Source of the DNA: Methanosarcina sp. 2.H.T.1A.6
GTDB taxonomy: Archaea > Halobacteriota > Methanosarcinia > Methanosarcinales > Methanosarcinaceae
Assembly (NCBI RefSeq): GCF_000979455.1
Contig: NZ_JJOY01000044.1
Location: 62,001-126,000, forward strand
Direction of reading: 5' to 3'
DNA length: 64,000 nucleotides
The notes under the pieces: generated by a model
The model's database searches: none
What the model was told of the DNA's origin: nothing
Seen by the model: the letters and a program-made list of their open reading frames with translations, nothing else
In this document: positions 18,367 through 28,391 of the stretch, one piece after another
How positions within the stretch are numbered: position 1 is the first letter of the stretch
How the letters are laid out: the number at the start of each line of letters is the position of its first letter
Position numbers and translations under genes: made by a program

Positions 18367-19350
18367 TTATTTTACCTCATTTGCTTCCCCGAGTCTGGCA
18401 TCGAAAGCCCGGAGGAAAACCTCCAGCGAATCTTCGGGGATGCGCGCTCCTGCTGCAACAGGGTGCCCGCCGCCGCTTCCTCCAAACTTAGGTGCAACCG
18501 AGCGAAGGATACGATTTACATCCACATTTCCGCGGGAACGTATGCTAAGATCATACACACCTTTTCTCTCACGGTACTCGGCTGCAATTCCCACTTCTCT
18601 CTGGCCATAGGAGGCTGCATAGATCGCTGCCTTTGAAATAGAGTTATTCGTATTTACAATATACGCACTGTTTTTCAGGACTTCCACGTTTTCTTTAACA
18701 AAAAGCCGGGTTTTCTCTTCATTAATTGCAGCTTCCCTGGCAAGCTCGAGCAGGTCAGGTATATTTGAAGGAATTACGTCCCTTGATAGGGGTTCAAGCA
18801 GGGTTCTTTTAAACTCGTATTCTTTTCCTTTCTGGAGTATTGCCTGGATCAGGGCTCCAGCCTGGAAATAGAGGCTTCTTTTGTCCCAGTCTCTTACCCA
18901 GTTCTTTATGCAGGGCGTGTTGTCACAGAAATCTCCTATAGCCCCGTAGATTGCTACTCTCCGCATTTCCGGGCTCAGGAGTTCTTCAAAGACCCGGTAG
19001 GTAAGCTCTGAGGCACATACTCCCGTATCGTGATAAAACCAGTCTTCTTTTCTGCACTTTTCCGGAAGGGGATGGTGATCTATGTAGTACAGGTTACATT
19101 CTTCCGCAAGTTTCTCAAGTGTTGAGAGGAGTTTAGAGCAGTGTCTTTCCTCGATTGCAATATCGCAGATTATGAGATTCTCAACGTCCTCAATGAGATC
19201 TAACGTATCGAGAAGGCTGACCGGACTTGTAAAGTAGACATATGAGTCAGGGTAGGCACTTTTTGCAATTGCCCCCGAACATATCCCGTCAGAGTCTCCG
19301 TGGGTCAGGATCAGGGTTTTTGCTTTAGGCTGGTTCTGGAGTTCTTTCAT
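18367..19350 (-). CDS. DHH-family phosphoesterase
   Basis: A 327-aa DHH/DHHA1 phosphoesterase. The metal-binding N-terminal motif is THGDSDGICSG (about residue 14), followed by CDIAIEERHC and the signature YYIDHHPLP (about 100). The DHHA1 substrate-binding part ends with GGSGGGHPVAAGARIP. Members hydrolyse phosphodiester bonds in short oligonucleotides, cyclic dinucleotides or single-stranded DNA (RecJ-like); which applies here cannot be told. It lies directly upstream of engB in the same direction, with the stop and next start one base apart. Confidence 0.9.
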   Translation of the reverse strand: MKELQNQPKAKTLILTHGDSDGICSGAIAKSAYPDSYVYFTSPVSLLDTLDLIEDVENLIICDIAIEERHCSKLLSTLEKLAEECNLYYIDHHPLPEKCRKEDWFYHDTGVCASELTYRVFEELLSPEMRRVAIYGAIGDFCDNTPCIKNWVRDWDKRSLYFQAGALIQAILQKGKEYEFKRTLLEPLSRDVIPSNIPDLLELAREAAINEEKTRLFVKENVEVLKNSAYIVNTNNSISKAAIYAASYGQREVGIAAEYRERKGVYDLSIRSRGNVDVNRILRSVAPKFGGSGGGHPVAAGARIPEDSLEVFLRAFDARLGEANEVK

Positions 19351-19618
19351 GTTTTGATTCCGTTTTCTTCTTTTAGAAGGTATATTTTTGTTTTGATCTC
19401 TTTGTAAGGCATCTGATTTTTGAATTTCATTCTATGGTTTTATGAAAGTTCTACGTTCTAATTGTTAATTTTATCTTTTTATTCTAATGAGGTGGGAGTC
19501 CTGATCGACTGGTTGATCTATTTCGTAATCCCTGAGGAAATCTTTCAGTTCTCTCCCCCTGTGCCGCACCGGATCTGGACCAGCCTGCCAGCCAGATAAA
19601 AAGTGCCCGACAAAACAA

Positions 19619-19746
19619 CACCGCAATTAAGAGAAACAATACATTGGAGAAATGCCCCGGGGACTGAGAGAATACTTCCCTTAATCCCGGAAACTGATTT
19701 TCAATTCACAGATAAATACAAGCGCCTCCGCCAGCTTGTCTGGCGG
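19619..19746 (+). repeat. Repeat element A (~128 bp, copy of element B at 60847-60976)
   Basis: This stretch aligns along its length with the reverse complement of 60847-60976. Shared blocks are CACCGCAATTAAGAG, GAAATGC, CTGAGAGAATAC and a terminal hairpin CCGCCAGCTTGTCTGGCGG (19728-19746) with a 7-bp stem and 5-base loop. Weaker similarity continues about 35 bases to the left and 20 to the right. It is not protein-coding in a consistent frame. It is either a small mobile repeat or a structured RNA. Confidence 0.75.
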
Positions 19747-20216
19747 CCCTGTAAAAAAAGGCAGAAAAAACAGAAAAAGAGACTTAAAAAAGTATTTTTC
19801 AGGTAGAATTTGAGTTGTTCTTTTTTGTTGGGTCTACGGTTTCCTCGATATTACGTTTTCCTTGATATTTTTTGCTTGCTGACTTTTATTTTCGATCTTC
19901 TTTTCGGGCTTTTTTGCTGGAAAGAACGCTCTTCTGCGTCGAGCGTAACAAGAAAGACATAATAAAGCAAATGACGTAGTATGGATCAGAGATATTTTAA
20001 CTTGTTCCTCTTGAGTGGAGCCCAGTAGTATAACCCATAGATTAGAACAGCAGCAATATGGCTACAAAGGAAAATGTGTATGGATTGGTTCACAGGGCAT
20101 ATAGTGGGCCATGTGGAGAATTTGAAAGACAAGTAAAAAGGATGCCATGCAAAAAAATTAATGACTGAGGATGCTGGTTTTAGCAGTCAGATAAGTGTAG
20201 TGGGCAGGGCGGAAAA

Positions 20217-20244
20217 GGATGCTCCGGAAAACCCGGAAGCATCC
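20217..20244 (-). terminator. Terminator hairpin of the PGF-CTERM gene
   Basis: GGATGC (20217-20222) pairs with GCATCC (20239-20244), with an inner CCGG/CCGG stem and a five-base loop. On the minus strand it lies 27 bp after the stop of the surface-protein gene and is followed by TTTT. Confidence 0.55.
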
Positions 20245-20271
20245 GGAATAATATTTGACTTTTTTAGTCAT

Positions 20272-21876
20272 TCAGTTGCTTCTCTTTCTCAGGAGCCCTG
20301 TTCCCGCCAGAAGCCCTGTTACAGCAAGTATGGAGCCGAAGCCAGGAGTATCTCCATAATCTTCTTCTGTCCCGCCGGTTTGTGTCTGGCTTGCAGGTTC
20401 ATTTTTCTCCTGGTTGGATCCTGTTGTCCCTTCCGGCTGTGAGCTGCTTCCTTCAAGGGCCATTGGCGTTCCGACATAAACAACAGGAGTTTCTGAGCTG
20501 ACTTCTCCAGAATATTTGTCGAGATCGAGGAAAGTTGCTTTGCAGGCAGGAAGCTGGACTTCTCCTTCTTTGTGCATCTGCAGGATGTAAGTGATTGTCT
20601 TTGAACTGCCACTTCCAAGTACCTGCTTGAAACTCGTTTCTCCGCTTATTAATTTGGCCTCGGAGGGTACGATGTCGGTTACTGTTACACTTGCATCAAC
20701 ATTTCCAGTGTTCTTTGTAGTGACCGTTACGGTCAGTTCGTCTCCGGGGTTTAGCTGCTGTTTGTCAACCTTTTTCGTAATTTCAATATAGGGCCCGTAA
20801 ATGTTTATCGTATCCGATTTCTCGGAATCCACTTTTCCGCTCAGTCCGTTTGCAAGGGTAAAAGTAGCTGCGGCTTTCGGAACGGCAAAGCTCCCTGGTC
20901 TTTCCGGAATGAGAGTATACTCAAAAACCTTTTCAGCCACTTCTCCGGCTTTCAGGGAAAGTGTCTTTTCAAGGGATACACTTTCTTTAAGGTGCATTCC
21001 GGAAACAATCTGATCTTTGAGGTCGATATTGTTTATGTCGCATATACCTGCATTCCGAACAGTGACTGAAACATATACCTGTTCTTCCATATGGCGTTCT
21101 TGTGTAGCACTCTTCGAAACGATGAGGTCCCATTTTTTTTCGACTTTTATATTTTTGGAACCTTCGCGTTCATACTTATTGCCCTTAATGTCCTCGCCTG
21201 TGGTTTTTGCAGTTATTTTGAAATCTGTGTCTTCCCAGGGAGTGGGCGTTTTCAGTGTGAGAGTAATGGGCTCAACAGTCTCACCTTTAAGTACCTTTGT
21301 GTATGTGTATTTTGTTTTTCCATTAAGTACTTCCAGCTCGCCTGTATCAACAGTCAGCACAACGTTTTTAGCCTTTGCTTCCCCGTTATTTTTAACTGTT
21401 ATGGTTACCTCGATTCTGTCATCCCCTGCAGATTTAGAATCGTATGTATTTTTGTCAGTTTCAATCTTTATGTCAAAACCTGGTTTTCCTCTTACAAGAA
21501 CATCCAGTTCAGCATATGGATTCCAATTTCCGGTTTTGAATTCCTTTCCATCTTTGGTAAGTATTTCATAATTCGGATTTACACTCTGGGCATAAACCTT
21601 TATCTCATCATTATATTCAAATTCCAGACCTGCCGTGAGAGGACATGTCTTTAATTTTTCCCCATCCTTTGAAATCGAAACGAAAACCATCTTGTCTTCG
21701 TTGAAATCCTCTGCTTTTATTTCATAGCCGTCTACGGTTATTGTACTTCCCCAAGAAAGTTTTGCCGCATTCTGTTTCTCCACCCACTCCACTTCATCTG
21801 CCGCAAAAGCGGCCATTGAGAGGCCGGAGAAGATAAAAACGGCAAGTAATACGATCAGTGCAATCCTTTTAGCCAT
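20272..21876 (-). CDS. PGF-CTERM surface protein with DUF11-type domains
   Basis: A 534-aa exported protein. A signal peptide covers about residues 1-26 (IVLLAVFIFSGLSMAAFA). The body has repeated beta-sandwich domains of the CARDB/DUF11 kind, seen as IEVTITVKNNGEAKAKNVVLTV, VYVSVTVRNAGICDINNIDL and LTVTVTTKNTGNVDASVTV. A Ser/Thr/Gly/Gln-rich spacer (about 475-510) leads to a C-terminal PGF-CTERM signal, DTPGFGSILAVTGLLAG then RKR, which archaeosortase removes with lipid attachment. It is thus probably an envelope protein outside the membrane. The AAGGAAGGT just before ATG 21876 is the ribosome-binding site. The ligand is unknown. Confidence 0.85.
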   Translation of the reverse strand: MAKRIALIVLLAVFIFSGLSMAAFAADEVEWVEKQNAAKLSWGSTITVDGYEIKAEDFNEDKMVFVSISKDGEKLKTCPLTAGLEFEYNDEIKVYAQSVNPNYEILTKDGKEFKTGNWNPYAELDVLVRGKPGFDIKIETDKNTYDSKSAGDDRIEVTITVKNNGEAKAKNVVLTVDTGELEVLNGKTKYTYTKVLKGETVEPITLTLKTPTPWEDTDFKITAKTTGEDIKGNKYEREGSKNIKVEKKWDLIVSKSATQERHMEEQVYVSVTVRNAGICDINNIDLKDQIVSGMHLKESVSLEKTLSLKAGEVAEKVFEYTLIPERPGSFAVPKAAATFTLANGLSGKVDSEKSDTINIYGPYIEITKKVDKQQLNPGDELTVTVTTKNTGNVDASVTVTDIVPSEAKLISGETSFKQVLGSGSSKTITYILQMHKEGEVQLPACKATFLDLDKYSGEVSSETPVVYVGTPMALEGSSSQPEGTTGSNQEKNEPASQTQTGGTEEDYGDTPGFGSILAVTGLLAGTGLLRKRSN

Positions 21877-22438
21877 GGTTACCTTCCTTAATTTTTATGC
21901 TGTTTATAGTGGGTCAGGGCAACGGAAACGTACATTTCGCGTTTCAGTGAAATTTGCGGCTTGGTCAATATAGTATAAATACATTTATTTTTATTTTTTA
22001 GGTGATATGATACAACAGCCGTATTATATTTATGCGCAGCATAGTCTTCGCCCCCAGCCCACTCCCCCTTAAATAATTAGTTTTAGATCCATATTTTCAA
22101 TAATAATTAGTTTTAGATCCCTATTTTCAATAATATATTATAAATATGGCTTTTATAAGTTTGTCCATCTCTTCAAAATATCTTAATTAAATCTCTATAA
22201 AATATCTTCATATATTCTATTTTAATTTTTGCTAATGATTTAGCAAATTTTGATTGAAAGGGGATCCCCTTTAGAATGAAATCTTTGTTCTGTTGATGAG
22301 CCTTTAGTTTATGAATGAAGTTTTAACTCAGGGCTGGGATTAAATGTCATAAACACTTAATCTGAATTCTGGCAATTAGAATTCTGACTGGCGAAAACCA
22401 GTACTTTTAATTTTTCCGATTTCCTGAGGTTTTTTTCC
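21877..22438. other. Divergent intergenic region with 30-bp direct repeat
   Basis: No gene. It holds promoters for the divergent surface-protein and nif3 genes. A 30-bp unit containing TTAGTTTTAGATCC is repeated head to tail at 22073-22102 and 22103-22132 with one difference. The flanks are very AT-rich. Confidence 0.6.
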
Positions 22439-23359
22439 ATGAAACTTACTGAAATTGTGCATACCCTTGAAGAGATAGCTCCACCTGAGCTTGCTGATGA
22501 CTTTGATACAGGTAGAATTGGTTTGATCCTTGGTCTTGAGGATGATGTGAACAGGATAGCAGTTGCTCTGGATGCAAACTCCTACGTTCTTAAAAAAGCG
22601 GCAGAAATGAGAGCAGACATGCTGATTACTCATCATACCCTTATCTTTCATCCGGTAAATATAATTTCAAAGCCTCTGGCAGCTTCCCTCAGGATTGCTC
22701 TTGAAAACGGGATTTCCCTTTACAGCATGCACACTAATTACGACAGAGCTGAAGGAGGAATTAATGATGTTCTTGCAGCCCGCCTGGGGCTCAAAAACAT
22801 AAGGATTTCAGGAGTCGGCAGGATAGGGGAAATCGAACCGTGTTCCTCAGCTGAACTGGCAGCCCGTGTTTCGGATTGCCTGCAGACCCCCGTAATGTAC
22901 GCCGGAGAAAAGGATGAAATCAGTAAGGTGATGGTTATAGGGGGCAGCGGCTTTCGGAACGAATATCTTGAACTCGCCAGGGAAAACGGAGTTGATGCCT
23001 TTATCTCATCCGAACTTAAGCATGACATCCTCCGGACGTACGAAGATCTCTGCCTGATTGACGCAACCCATTATGCTACGGAGAACCCGGGTATGGAAGC
23101 CCTATGTTCCAGGCTGCGCAGGCTTCCTGGAATTGAGGTGGAATTCATTGACCAGCCTTCCGGGATCAGGGCGGTTAACTGCAGGCTTGACAAAAATAAG
23201 GTTGCACTCGATATGAACGAAGGAAAGGAGGCCTGTAAACAGGAAGAACCCGGGAAGGAATCTCTTGAATTCATGCTTGAAGAACAGTCAAGAAACCAGA
23301 TACGTTCAGATTACCGACGCAGCCTTGGAAATGAATATCGCAGAAGATACCTTGAATAA
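22439..23359 (+). CDS. Nif3-family dinuclear metal protein
   Basis: A 306-aa Nif3/YbgI-family protein. Metal-ligand motifs are visible: ITHHTLIFHP (about residue 62), MHTNYDRAEGGINDVLA (about 100) and the late DATHYATENPGMEAL (about 205). Members form hexameric toroids with two metals per subunit; some are annotated as GTP cyclohydrolase I type 2, but the reaction in archaea is unproven. The ~60 C-terminal residues after VEFIDQPSGIRAVN are charged and may be lineage-specific. A GAGG about ten bases before the ATG supports the start. A 15-bp tandem repeat begins immediately after the stop. Confidence 0.88.
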   Translation: MKLTEIVHTLEEIAPPELADDFDTGRIGLILGLEDDVNRIAVALDANSYVLKKAAEMRADMLITHHTLIFHPVNIISKPLAASLRIALENGISLYSMHTNYDRAEGGINDVLAARLGLKNIRISGVGRIGEIEPCSSAELAARVSDCLQTPVMYAGEKDEISKVMVIGGSGFRNEYLELARENGVDAFISSELKHDILRTYEDLCLIDATHYATENPGMEALCSRLRRLPGIEVEFIDQPSGIRAVNCRLDKNKVALDMNEGKEACKQEEPGKESLEFMLEEQSRNQIRSDYRRSLGNEYRRRYLE

Positions 23360-23419
23360 GCTACTTCAATCAATGCTACTTCAATCAATGCTACTTCAAT
23401 CAATGCTACTTCAACCAAT
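23360..23419 (+). repeat. 15-bp tandem repeat x4
   Basis: Four head-to-tail copies of GCTACTTCAATCAAT (the last with one change) start directly after the TAA of the Nif3-family gene. Confidence 0.92.
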
Positions 23420-23546
23420 ATATCCTGTATATGTTTCAATCATAAATTTCAATGAGGTACCGTATATGGTATCTCAAATACCCCGGGCAATTTATTTCAA
23501 ACAGATTTTTTTAGGAGCTCATCTGTTTAATACTTAATTTCCGATT

Positions 23547-24359
23547 TTATGTTTTACTGTTGCCGTATCGGGTTTCTGATTCTATTGCATTCAAATAGTT
23601 TTCAAAATGCTTTCTCAAAGTGCCCGTTTCTTTTGTTTCAGGAAGTGAGGACATGATTGCCTCCAGATATCCGTACTCTTTAAGAATGGAAAAAGTTGCA
23701 GGAAAATTGATGTCAAAAATCCAGCTAAGGCGAAGAAGTTTTACATCGTTTCTGTTTTTCATATCCCCAATTTTTGCCATTCTGTTATTCAGGATCTCTG
23801 ATACTATGGGTTCCGAATACCCCTGAGCATCTGGCAGATATAGTTCAAGCGCCGGGTTCCTGCATCCCTCTTCTGCATATTCTTCACTGGCAAGCCTCAG
23901 GATGTCAATCTTGTCTGCATCCCTTATCAGCCTGGAGAAAAAATAAAGTTTACTGCAGGTCTCTACATTTTCTGGAATTTCCATCAGGTTGTGATATTCT
24001 ATAGCTTTCAGGATGAGGTTTTCTTCTTCTCCGGAAAGGCGGGAGAGAACTCTTTCTTTATTCAGAATTTTTACGCCCAGAACCGCATGATTTTCCGATT
24101 CTGAATCTCTGAACGTTTTGTATTTAATGAACTGCTCAAACCGACCCAGGTCATGAAACAGGGCTATTGCTTCGGCAAGCATGCATTCCTTTTCGCCGAT
24201 TTTCGTCGATTTTGCAAGTAAAAGGATATTTTCACAAACTCTTCCAGTGTGTTCGATCTTTAGCTCAAGATTTTCCTGGATGAAAGAGTCGGGAGAAAAT
24301 AATCTGTTCACATAATCGAGAAACCATCTCCGAAAATAAACCAGGTCTTCTTTCTGCAT
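23547..24359 (-). CDS. HD-domain phosphohydrolase
   Basis: A 270-aa HD-superfamily metal-dependent phosphohydrolase. The conserved His and Asp set is visible as KIEHTGRVCENI (about residue 34), ALFHDLGRFEQF (the HD pair, about 68), ESENHAVLG (about 90), AIEYHNLMEIP (about 118) and RDADKIDILR (about 142). HD proteins hydrolyse nucleotides or phosphoesters; the substrate here is not evident. It has no signal peptide. It is convergent with the nif3 gene. The ATG at 24359 is the natural start (MQKEDLVYFRRWF). Confidence 0.85.
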   Translation of the reverse strand: MQKEDLVYFRRWFLDYVNRLFSPDSFIQENLELKIEHTGRVCENILLLAKSTKIGEKECMLAEAIALFHDLGRFEQFIKYKTFRDSESENHAVLGVKILNKERVLSRLSGEEENLILKAIEYHNLMEIPENVETCSKLYFFSRLIRDADKIDILRLASEEYAEEGCRNPALELYLPDAQGYSEPIVSEILNNRMAKIGDMKNRNDVKLLRLSWIFDINFPATFSILKEYGYLEAIMSSLPETKETGTLRKHFENYLNAIESETRYGNSKT

Positions 24360-24952
24360 GCTTCTGCAATAAGAAATGTTGAGGTATATACTTTATGCAT
24401 ATCTTGCAGATTTTGTACTGAAAAGGTTTTTGATTAAATAATAATATTAATTACTCCGGACAATTATGAGATAATTATAGTTTCCTTCAAGATAATAACT
24501 TTGCAATTTACCGGAACCCAACCATTACCTGTAAACACCATGACTATGTGCTATAAATTCAACGTTTTCCTGTGAATTGAACAGTTATCTGCAAACCAAC
24601 CACCCAAAAAAATACGATAATGATATGAGATTTAGCAGTCTTATAAATTAGTAAAAACTGATAATTCTCATATTAAACCGGTAGTCCCCTTTTTAAACTG
24701 CATTAATTATATATGGAAGGAGCTCTTCAAATTAAATGAGTATCTACTGGAAAGTTATAGGAAGAAATCCGGTTCCAACTAGGTAAATTTTCTTCGGGGG
24801 GAACAAAAGGAATTAATACAGTGACTTTTATCTCTGGATGTTCTCGTTTACATCATTTAGGAAACTACATATCAGAGTGATCTTAGATGATACTGATAGA
24901 CTGCTTATGAAAATTTTCCACAGGAACTCATTAGAATGAATCGGGGTATTTA
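24360..24952. other. Divergent intergenic region
   Basis: No gene and no clear repeat in about 590 bp. It is AT-rich and must hold the promoters of the divergent HD-domain and TPR genes. GGGGT about seven bases before ATG 24953 can act as a ribosome-binding site. Confidence 0.5.
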
Positions 24953-27900
24953 ATGAGCTCAATTAAAAAAACTTCTTTGATCGTTTGTTCTTTCATTCTT
25001 CTGGCCTTTGTTTCATTTTTTACCTCAGGTTTTTTACCTGCAGCGGAAGCAGCTGAAAGCCAGACAAATATTGTAGGAGATAACTTACCTGCTGCTATTC
25101 CTACTCTTGAAGAGGTACTTGCGCAGCGTCCGGCTTCTGTAGAAGGCCTGTTAAGTAAAGGCGATGAACTTTATTCTCTCAATAAATATGAGCTTTCCAT
25201 AGGATGCTTTGAAGATGCACTTGAAATGGACTCTAACTCGTCAATGGCATGGTATGGAAAAGGATGTGCTCTGACTGCGTTGGAGAGATACGAAGAATCA
25301 ATTGACTGCTACGACAGGGCTATTGAAACCTTCCCGGTTTCTTCCGGGGTCTGGTATGAAAAAGGTAATGATAACCTTCTGACACAAAATTATATCGAAG
25401 CTGTCAACTGTTACGAGAAAAGTCTCGCTACGGATAATTATCTTTCCAGAGTCTGGTTCCAGAAAGCCCTTGCTTCTGAGAAACTCAGCCTTGGCCAGGA
25501 GGCTTTAGCCTCTTATGAGAGTTCAATTGAACGTGGCTCCAACTCTTCCGAAACTCTGAAAATGCAGGGAAAGGCTTATGCCGGGCTTGAAAAATACGAC
25601 GAAGCAATGAGCTGTTTTGAAAGAGCTCTTAATATTACTCCTGACGATTTTGACCTCTGGACTCAGAAAGGAATAATGTATGATATGTCCGGGGATTATG
25701 AAGCTGCAATACAGTGTTACGATCAGGCTATCTCCCTTAATCCTGACCTTGTGGAGGCCTGGTATAATAAAGGCGTAAACCTTGAGAGGATGGAGATGTA
25801 TCAGGATGCCCTGACCTGCTATGAATTTGTCCTCCTTTCAGAGCCTGAAAACTTTAGTGCCCTGCAAAAGAAAGGTCTCTGTCTCGAACAGCTTGGTAGA
25901 AATGAAGAGGCTCTGCAGTGTTATGACCAGATACTCATTTACAGTCCTGATAACTCTGAAGCCTGGCATAACAAAGGCTCTATACTTGATAAAATGGGAA
26001 AGTACGATGATGCAATAGTCTGCTATGATAGAGCTCTTAACCCCAATGCAGGAATTGCGATAGAAGAGGCTGGAGATGCTGTACTCGGAAAGCTTAATGC
26101 CTACGACTCTTCACTTGCCAGTTATTCTGAAGTTCCCGAGTTTAAATCTCCTGCAGTTAAAATCTGGTACGATAAAGGGCTGGCTTTTGACAATCTTGAG
26201 AACTACGAGTCTGCTCTTGAGTGCTATACTCGGATTCTTGAGGGCGAATCAGGGCATGCAGCGGTCTGGTACCTAAAAGGCCAGGACCTTGACAGACTTA
26301 ACAGGTATGAAGAAGCCGCTGAATGCTACGATAAAGCCCTTAAACTGGATTCAGGATATGCTAAAGTCTGGTATAGAAAAGGATATGATTCTTCAAAACT
26401 TGAACAATACAAAGATGCCGTAAAAAGTTATAATAAAGCCACTGATCTTGATGGAAATTACACACTTGCATGGTACGGCAAAGCTTTTGCCCTGGCAAAA
26501 ACAGGAGAATATGAAGCTGCTCTTGTGTGCTATGATAAAGTTCTTGCCGTTGCCCCTGATAGTGCTGAAATCTGGTACAACAAAGGTCTTCTCCTTGATC
26601 AGCTCGAAAGATACCAGGAAGCTTCAGATTGCTACAGTCAGGCTCTCCAGATAAATTCAGGGTATTCTATTGCCCGTTTCAGATTGAACAAGGATATGGA
26701 AGTATTATCCGGAAACTCAACTTCCAGGTCAGTTGAAGGTAATAGTCCGGATGTCAGCCCGCAAAGGGCAATTTCAGGAGGCTTCTGGTCTTACCTTCTG
26801 GGCTACAAGTATGTAAGTCCAGAAGAGAGCTCGGACCTTTCAGGGAGCTTTAACACCCTGAGTCCGGAATTCAGTTACGATGCCGCATGGTATGGCAAAG
26901 CTTCAACATACAGCAAACTTGAGATGTACGAGGATGCACTTTATGCTTACGAAATGACTCTTAAGATTAATCCTGTACGCACCGAGGCCTGGTATGAGAA
27001 AGGCTCTGCCCTTGACAAACTCGGAAGAAGTGAGGAAGCTCTGGAGTGTTACAAAAAAGCCCTTGATATTGACCCTCAGTCGAGCAATGCCTGGTATGGA
27101 ATAGCTTCTACATCGAGTACCCTTGGAAGATCCGAAGAAGCAGTTGCTTACTACGATCAGTTACTTGCTCTTAATTCCAGTGATCCTGAAGCCCTTCAGG
27201 GAAAATCTCTGGCCCTTGTAAGCCTTGGCAGGTACGAAGAAGCAGTTTCCTGTTTCAATCCTCTTCTTGAACTTGAGCCGGAAAATATAGAGGCTCTGGA
27301 GGGTCGAGCTTTTGCTTTAGCCAGATCCGGAAGGCAGGAAGCGGCTCTGGAGGATTACGACAGAATCATGCAACTTGACCCTGCCAATTCAAAGGTGCTG
27401 GCTGAGAAAGCCTCTTTGTATGAAGAACTTGGCAGGTATGAGGAAGCTGCTTCAACCTATGGGGAGATTCTCCGGATTACGCCCGAAAACAGAGAGATAA
27501 TGTACCGGCAGGGCAAGGCTCTGGAAGCGATGGGAGATTTCGAAGCCGCAATCGCCTGTTATGATCAGATTCTTAAGCTGGACCCGACAAATGTTGATGC
27601 GATTAATAACAAGGGCTTTGTTTTCTCTAAAATGGAGAGATATCAGGAAGCAATTGCCAGCTATGACAAAACCCTTGAGTATGCTCCAGACAATGCTGCA
27701 GCCTGGTACTTCAAAGGATGCGCTTATTTCGCAATAAGCAGTAACAATGCTGCCCTTGAATGCTTTAATAAGGTGGTACAATTAAAACCAGACTGCATAA
27801 CGGCATGGTACAACCAGGGGTATCTATACAATGTAATGGGAGACGTTAATGAGTCAGTCAATTCTTATGACGGTGCTCTTAAAATCAACCCCAATGCACC

Positions 27901-28312
27901 TTCTGCCCTTTATAACAAGCGTTTTGCCCACTACCGCATAAAGGAATACGAGGAGGCTTCGGTATATAAAGCAAGGCTTGATGCTGTTGACCCTGGCTTT
28001 GTGGCAGCCCTTCAGAATAGGGGAACCCGAATCTTCCTTCCCGAAACATACAGAGGCGACCTTAACTATCCGCTGCCTGCAAGATGGTATGGTGAAGAAG
28101 AAAATATTTCTGAAAACGTTAGTGTGAACATGACCGAAATTTATCAGCAGTTAAACAACACTTCCTCTGAACAAGGTGGGGAATATGATAACGCTGATGA
28201 AACTACTGAAGATTATGATGACACCGGGTACTGGTATATTCCTGAACCTGACGAAGATCAGAAAACTGATAATAGTGAAGACTGGTATGTTCCGGAACCC
28301 GATGAGGTTTAA
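24953..28312 (+). CDS. Exported giant TPR protein
   Basis: A 1119-aa protein with a signal peptide (about 1-34: LIVCSFILLAFVSFFTSGFLPAAEAAE), then about 28 TPR units of 34 residues of the pattern AWYGKGxAL...YEEAIECYDKAL. The array is interrupted once, at about 575-640, by a non-TPR insert (KDMEVLSGNSTS to SSDLSGSF). The C-terminal ~90 residues are acidic with a duplicated WY-x-PEPDE motif at the end. Export plus TPRs suggests a scaffold for surface protein assembly; a partner is not visible. A strong terminator hairpin follows at 28392. Confidence 0.88.
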   Translation: MSSIKKTSLIVCSFILLAFVSFFTSGFLPAAEAAESQTNIVGDNLPAAIPTLEEVLAQRPASVEGLLSKGDELYSLNKYELSIGCFEDALEMDSNSSMAWYGKGCALTALERYEESIDCYDRAIETFPVSSGVWYEKGNDNLLTQNYIEAVNCYEKSLATDNYLSRVWFQKALASEKLSLGQEALASYESSIERGSNSSETLKMQGKAYAGLEKYDEAMSCFERALNITPDDFDLWTQKGIMYDMSGDYEAAIQCYDQAISLNPDLVEAWYNKGVNLERMEMYQDALTCYEFVLLSEPENFSALQKKGLCLEQLGRNEEALQCYDQILIYSPDNSEAWHNKGSILDKMGKYDDAIVCYDRALNPNAGIAIEEAGDAVLGKLNAYDSSLASYSEVPEFKSPAVKIWYDKGLAFDNLENYESALECYTRILEGESGHAAVWYLKGQDLDRLNRYEEAAECYDKALKLDSGYAKVWYRKGYDSSKLEQYKDAVKSYNKATDLDGNYTLAWYGKAFALAKTGEYEAALVCYDKVLAVAPDSAEIWYNKGLLLDQLERYQEASDCYSQALQINSGYSIARFRLNKDMEVLSGNSTSRSVEGNSPDVSPQRAISGGFWSYLLGYKYVSPEESSDLSGSFNTLSPEFSYDAAWYGKASTYSKLEMYEDALYAYEMTLKINPVRTEAWYEKGSALDKLGRSEEALECYKKALDIDPQSSNAWYGIASTSSTLGRSEEAVAYYDQLLALNSSDPEALQGKSLALVSLGRYEEAVSCFNPLLELEPENIEALEGRAFALARSGRQEAALEDYDRIMQLDPANSKVLAEKASLYEELGRYEEAASTYGEILRITPENREIMYRQGKALEAMGDFEAAIACYDQILKLDPTNVDAINNKGFVFSKMERYQEAIASYDKTLEYAPDNAAAWYFKGCAYFAISSNNAALECFNKVVQLKPDCITAWYNQGYLYNVMGDVNESVNSYDGALKINPNAPSALYNKRFAHYRIKEYEEASVYKARLDAVDPGFVAALQNRGTRIFLPETYRGDLNYPLPARWYGEEENISENVSVNMTEIYQQLNNTSSEQGGEYDNADETTEDYDDTGYWYIPEPDEDQKTDNSEDWYVPEPDEV

Positions 28313-28316
28313 AAGG

Positions 28317-28385
28317 TTTAAAATAAGGTGAAAAAGAAAGTTTGAAATAAGCTGAAAAGAAAACTTAAAATAAGGTAAAAAAATA
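28317..28385 (+). repeat. Degenerate ~24-bp tandem repeat x3
   Basis: Three imperfect copies of the form GTTTAAAATAAGGTGAAAAA follow the stop of the exported TPR gene. Confidence 0.55.
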
Positions 28386-28391
28386 ATTATT

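Larger units (their letters stand above)
19351..20271. other. Long intergenic region with repeat element A
   Basis: No credible gene in 920 bp. It contains repeat element A (19619-19746), a T-rich stretch around 19810-19920, a partial CTCTTGAGTGGAGC near 20006 that resembles repeats at 55.1-55.3 kb, and a terminator hairpin for the neighbouring minus-strand gene at 20217-20244. Confidence 0.6.

Noticed and set aside
19655-19700. CTGAGA with nearby ACTGAT, suggesting a TPP riboswitch in repeat element A
   Set aside because: The other conserved THI-element pairings are missing in both copies, and no thiamine gene lies downstream.
19603-19806. 67-codon + strand frame
   Set aside because: It lies across repeat element A, and the aligned copy at 60.9 kb does not keep the frame.
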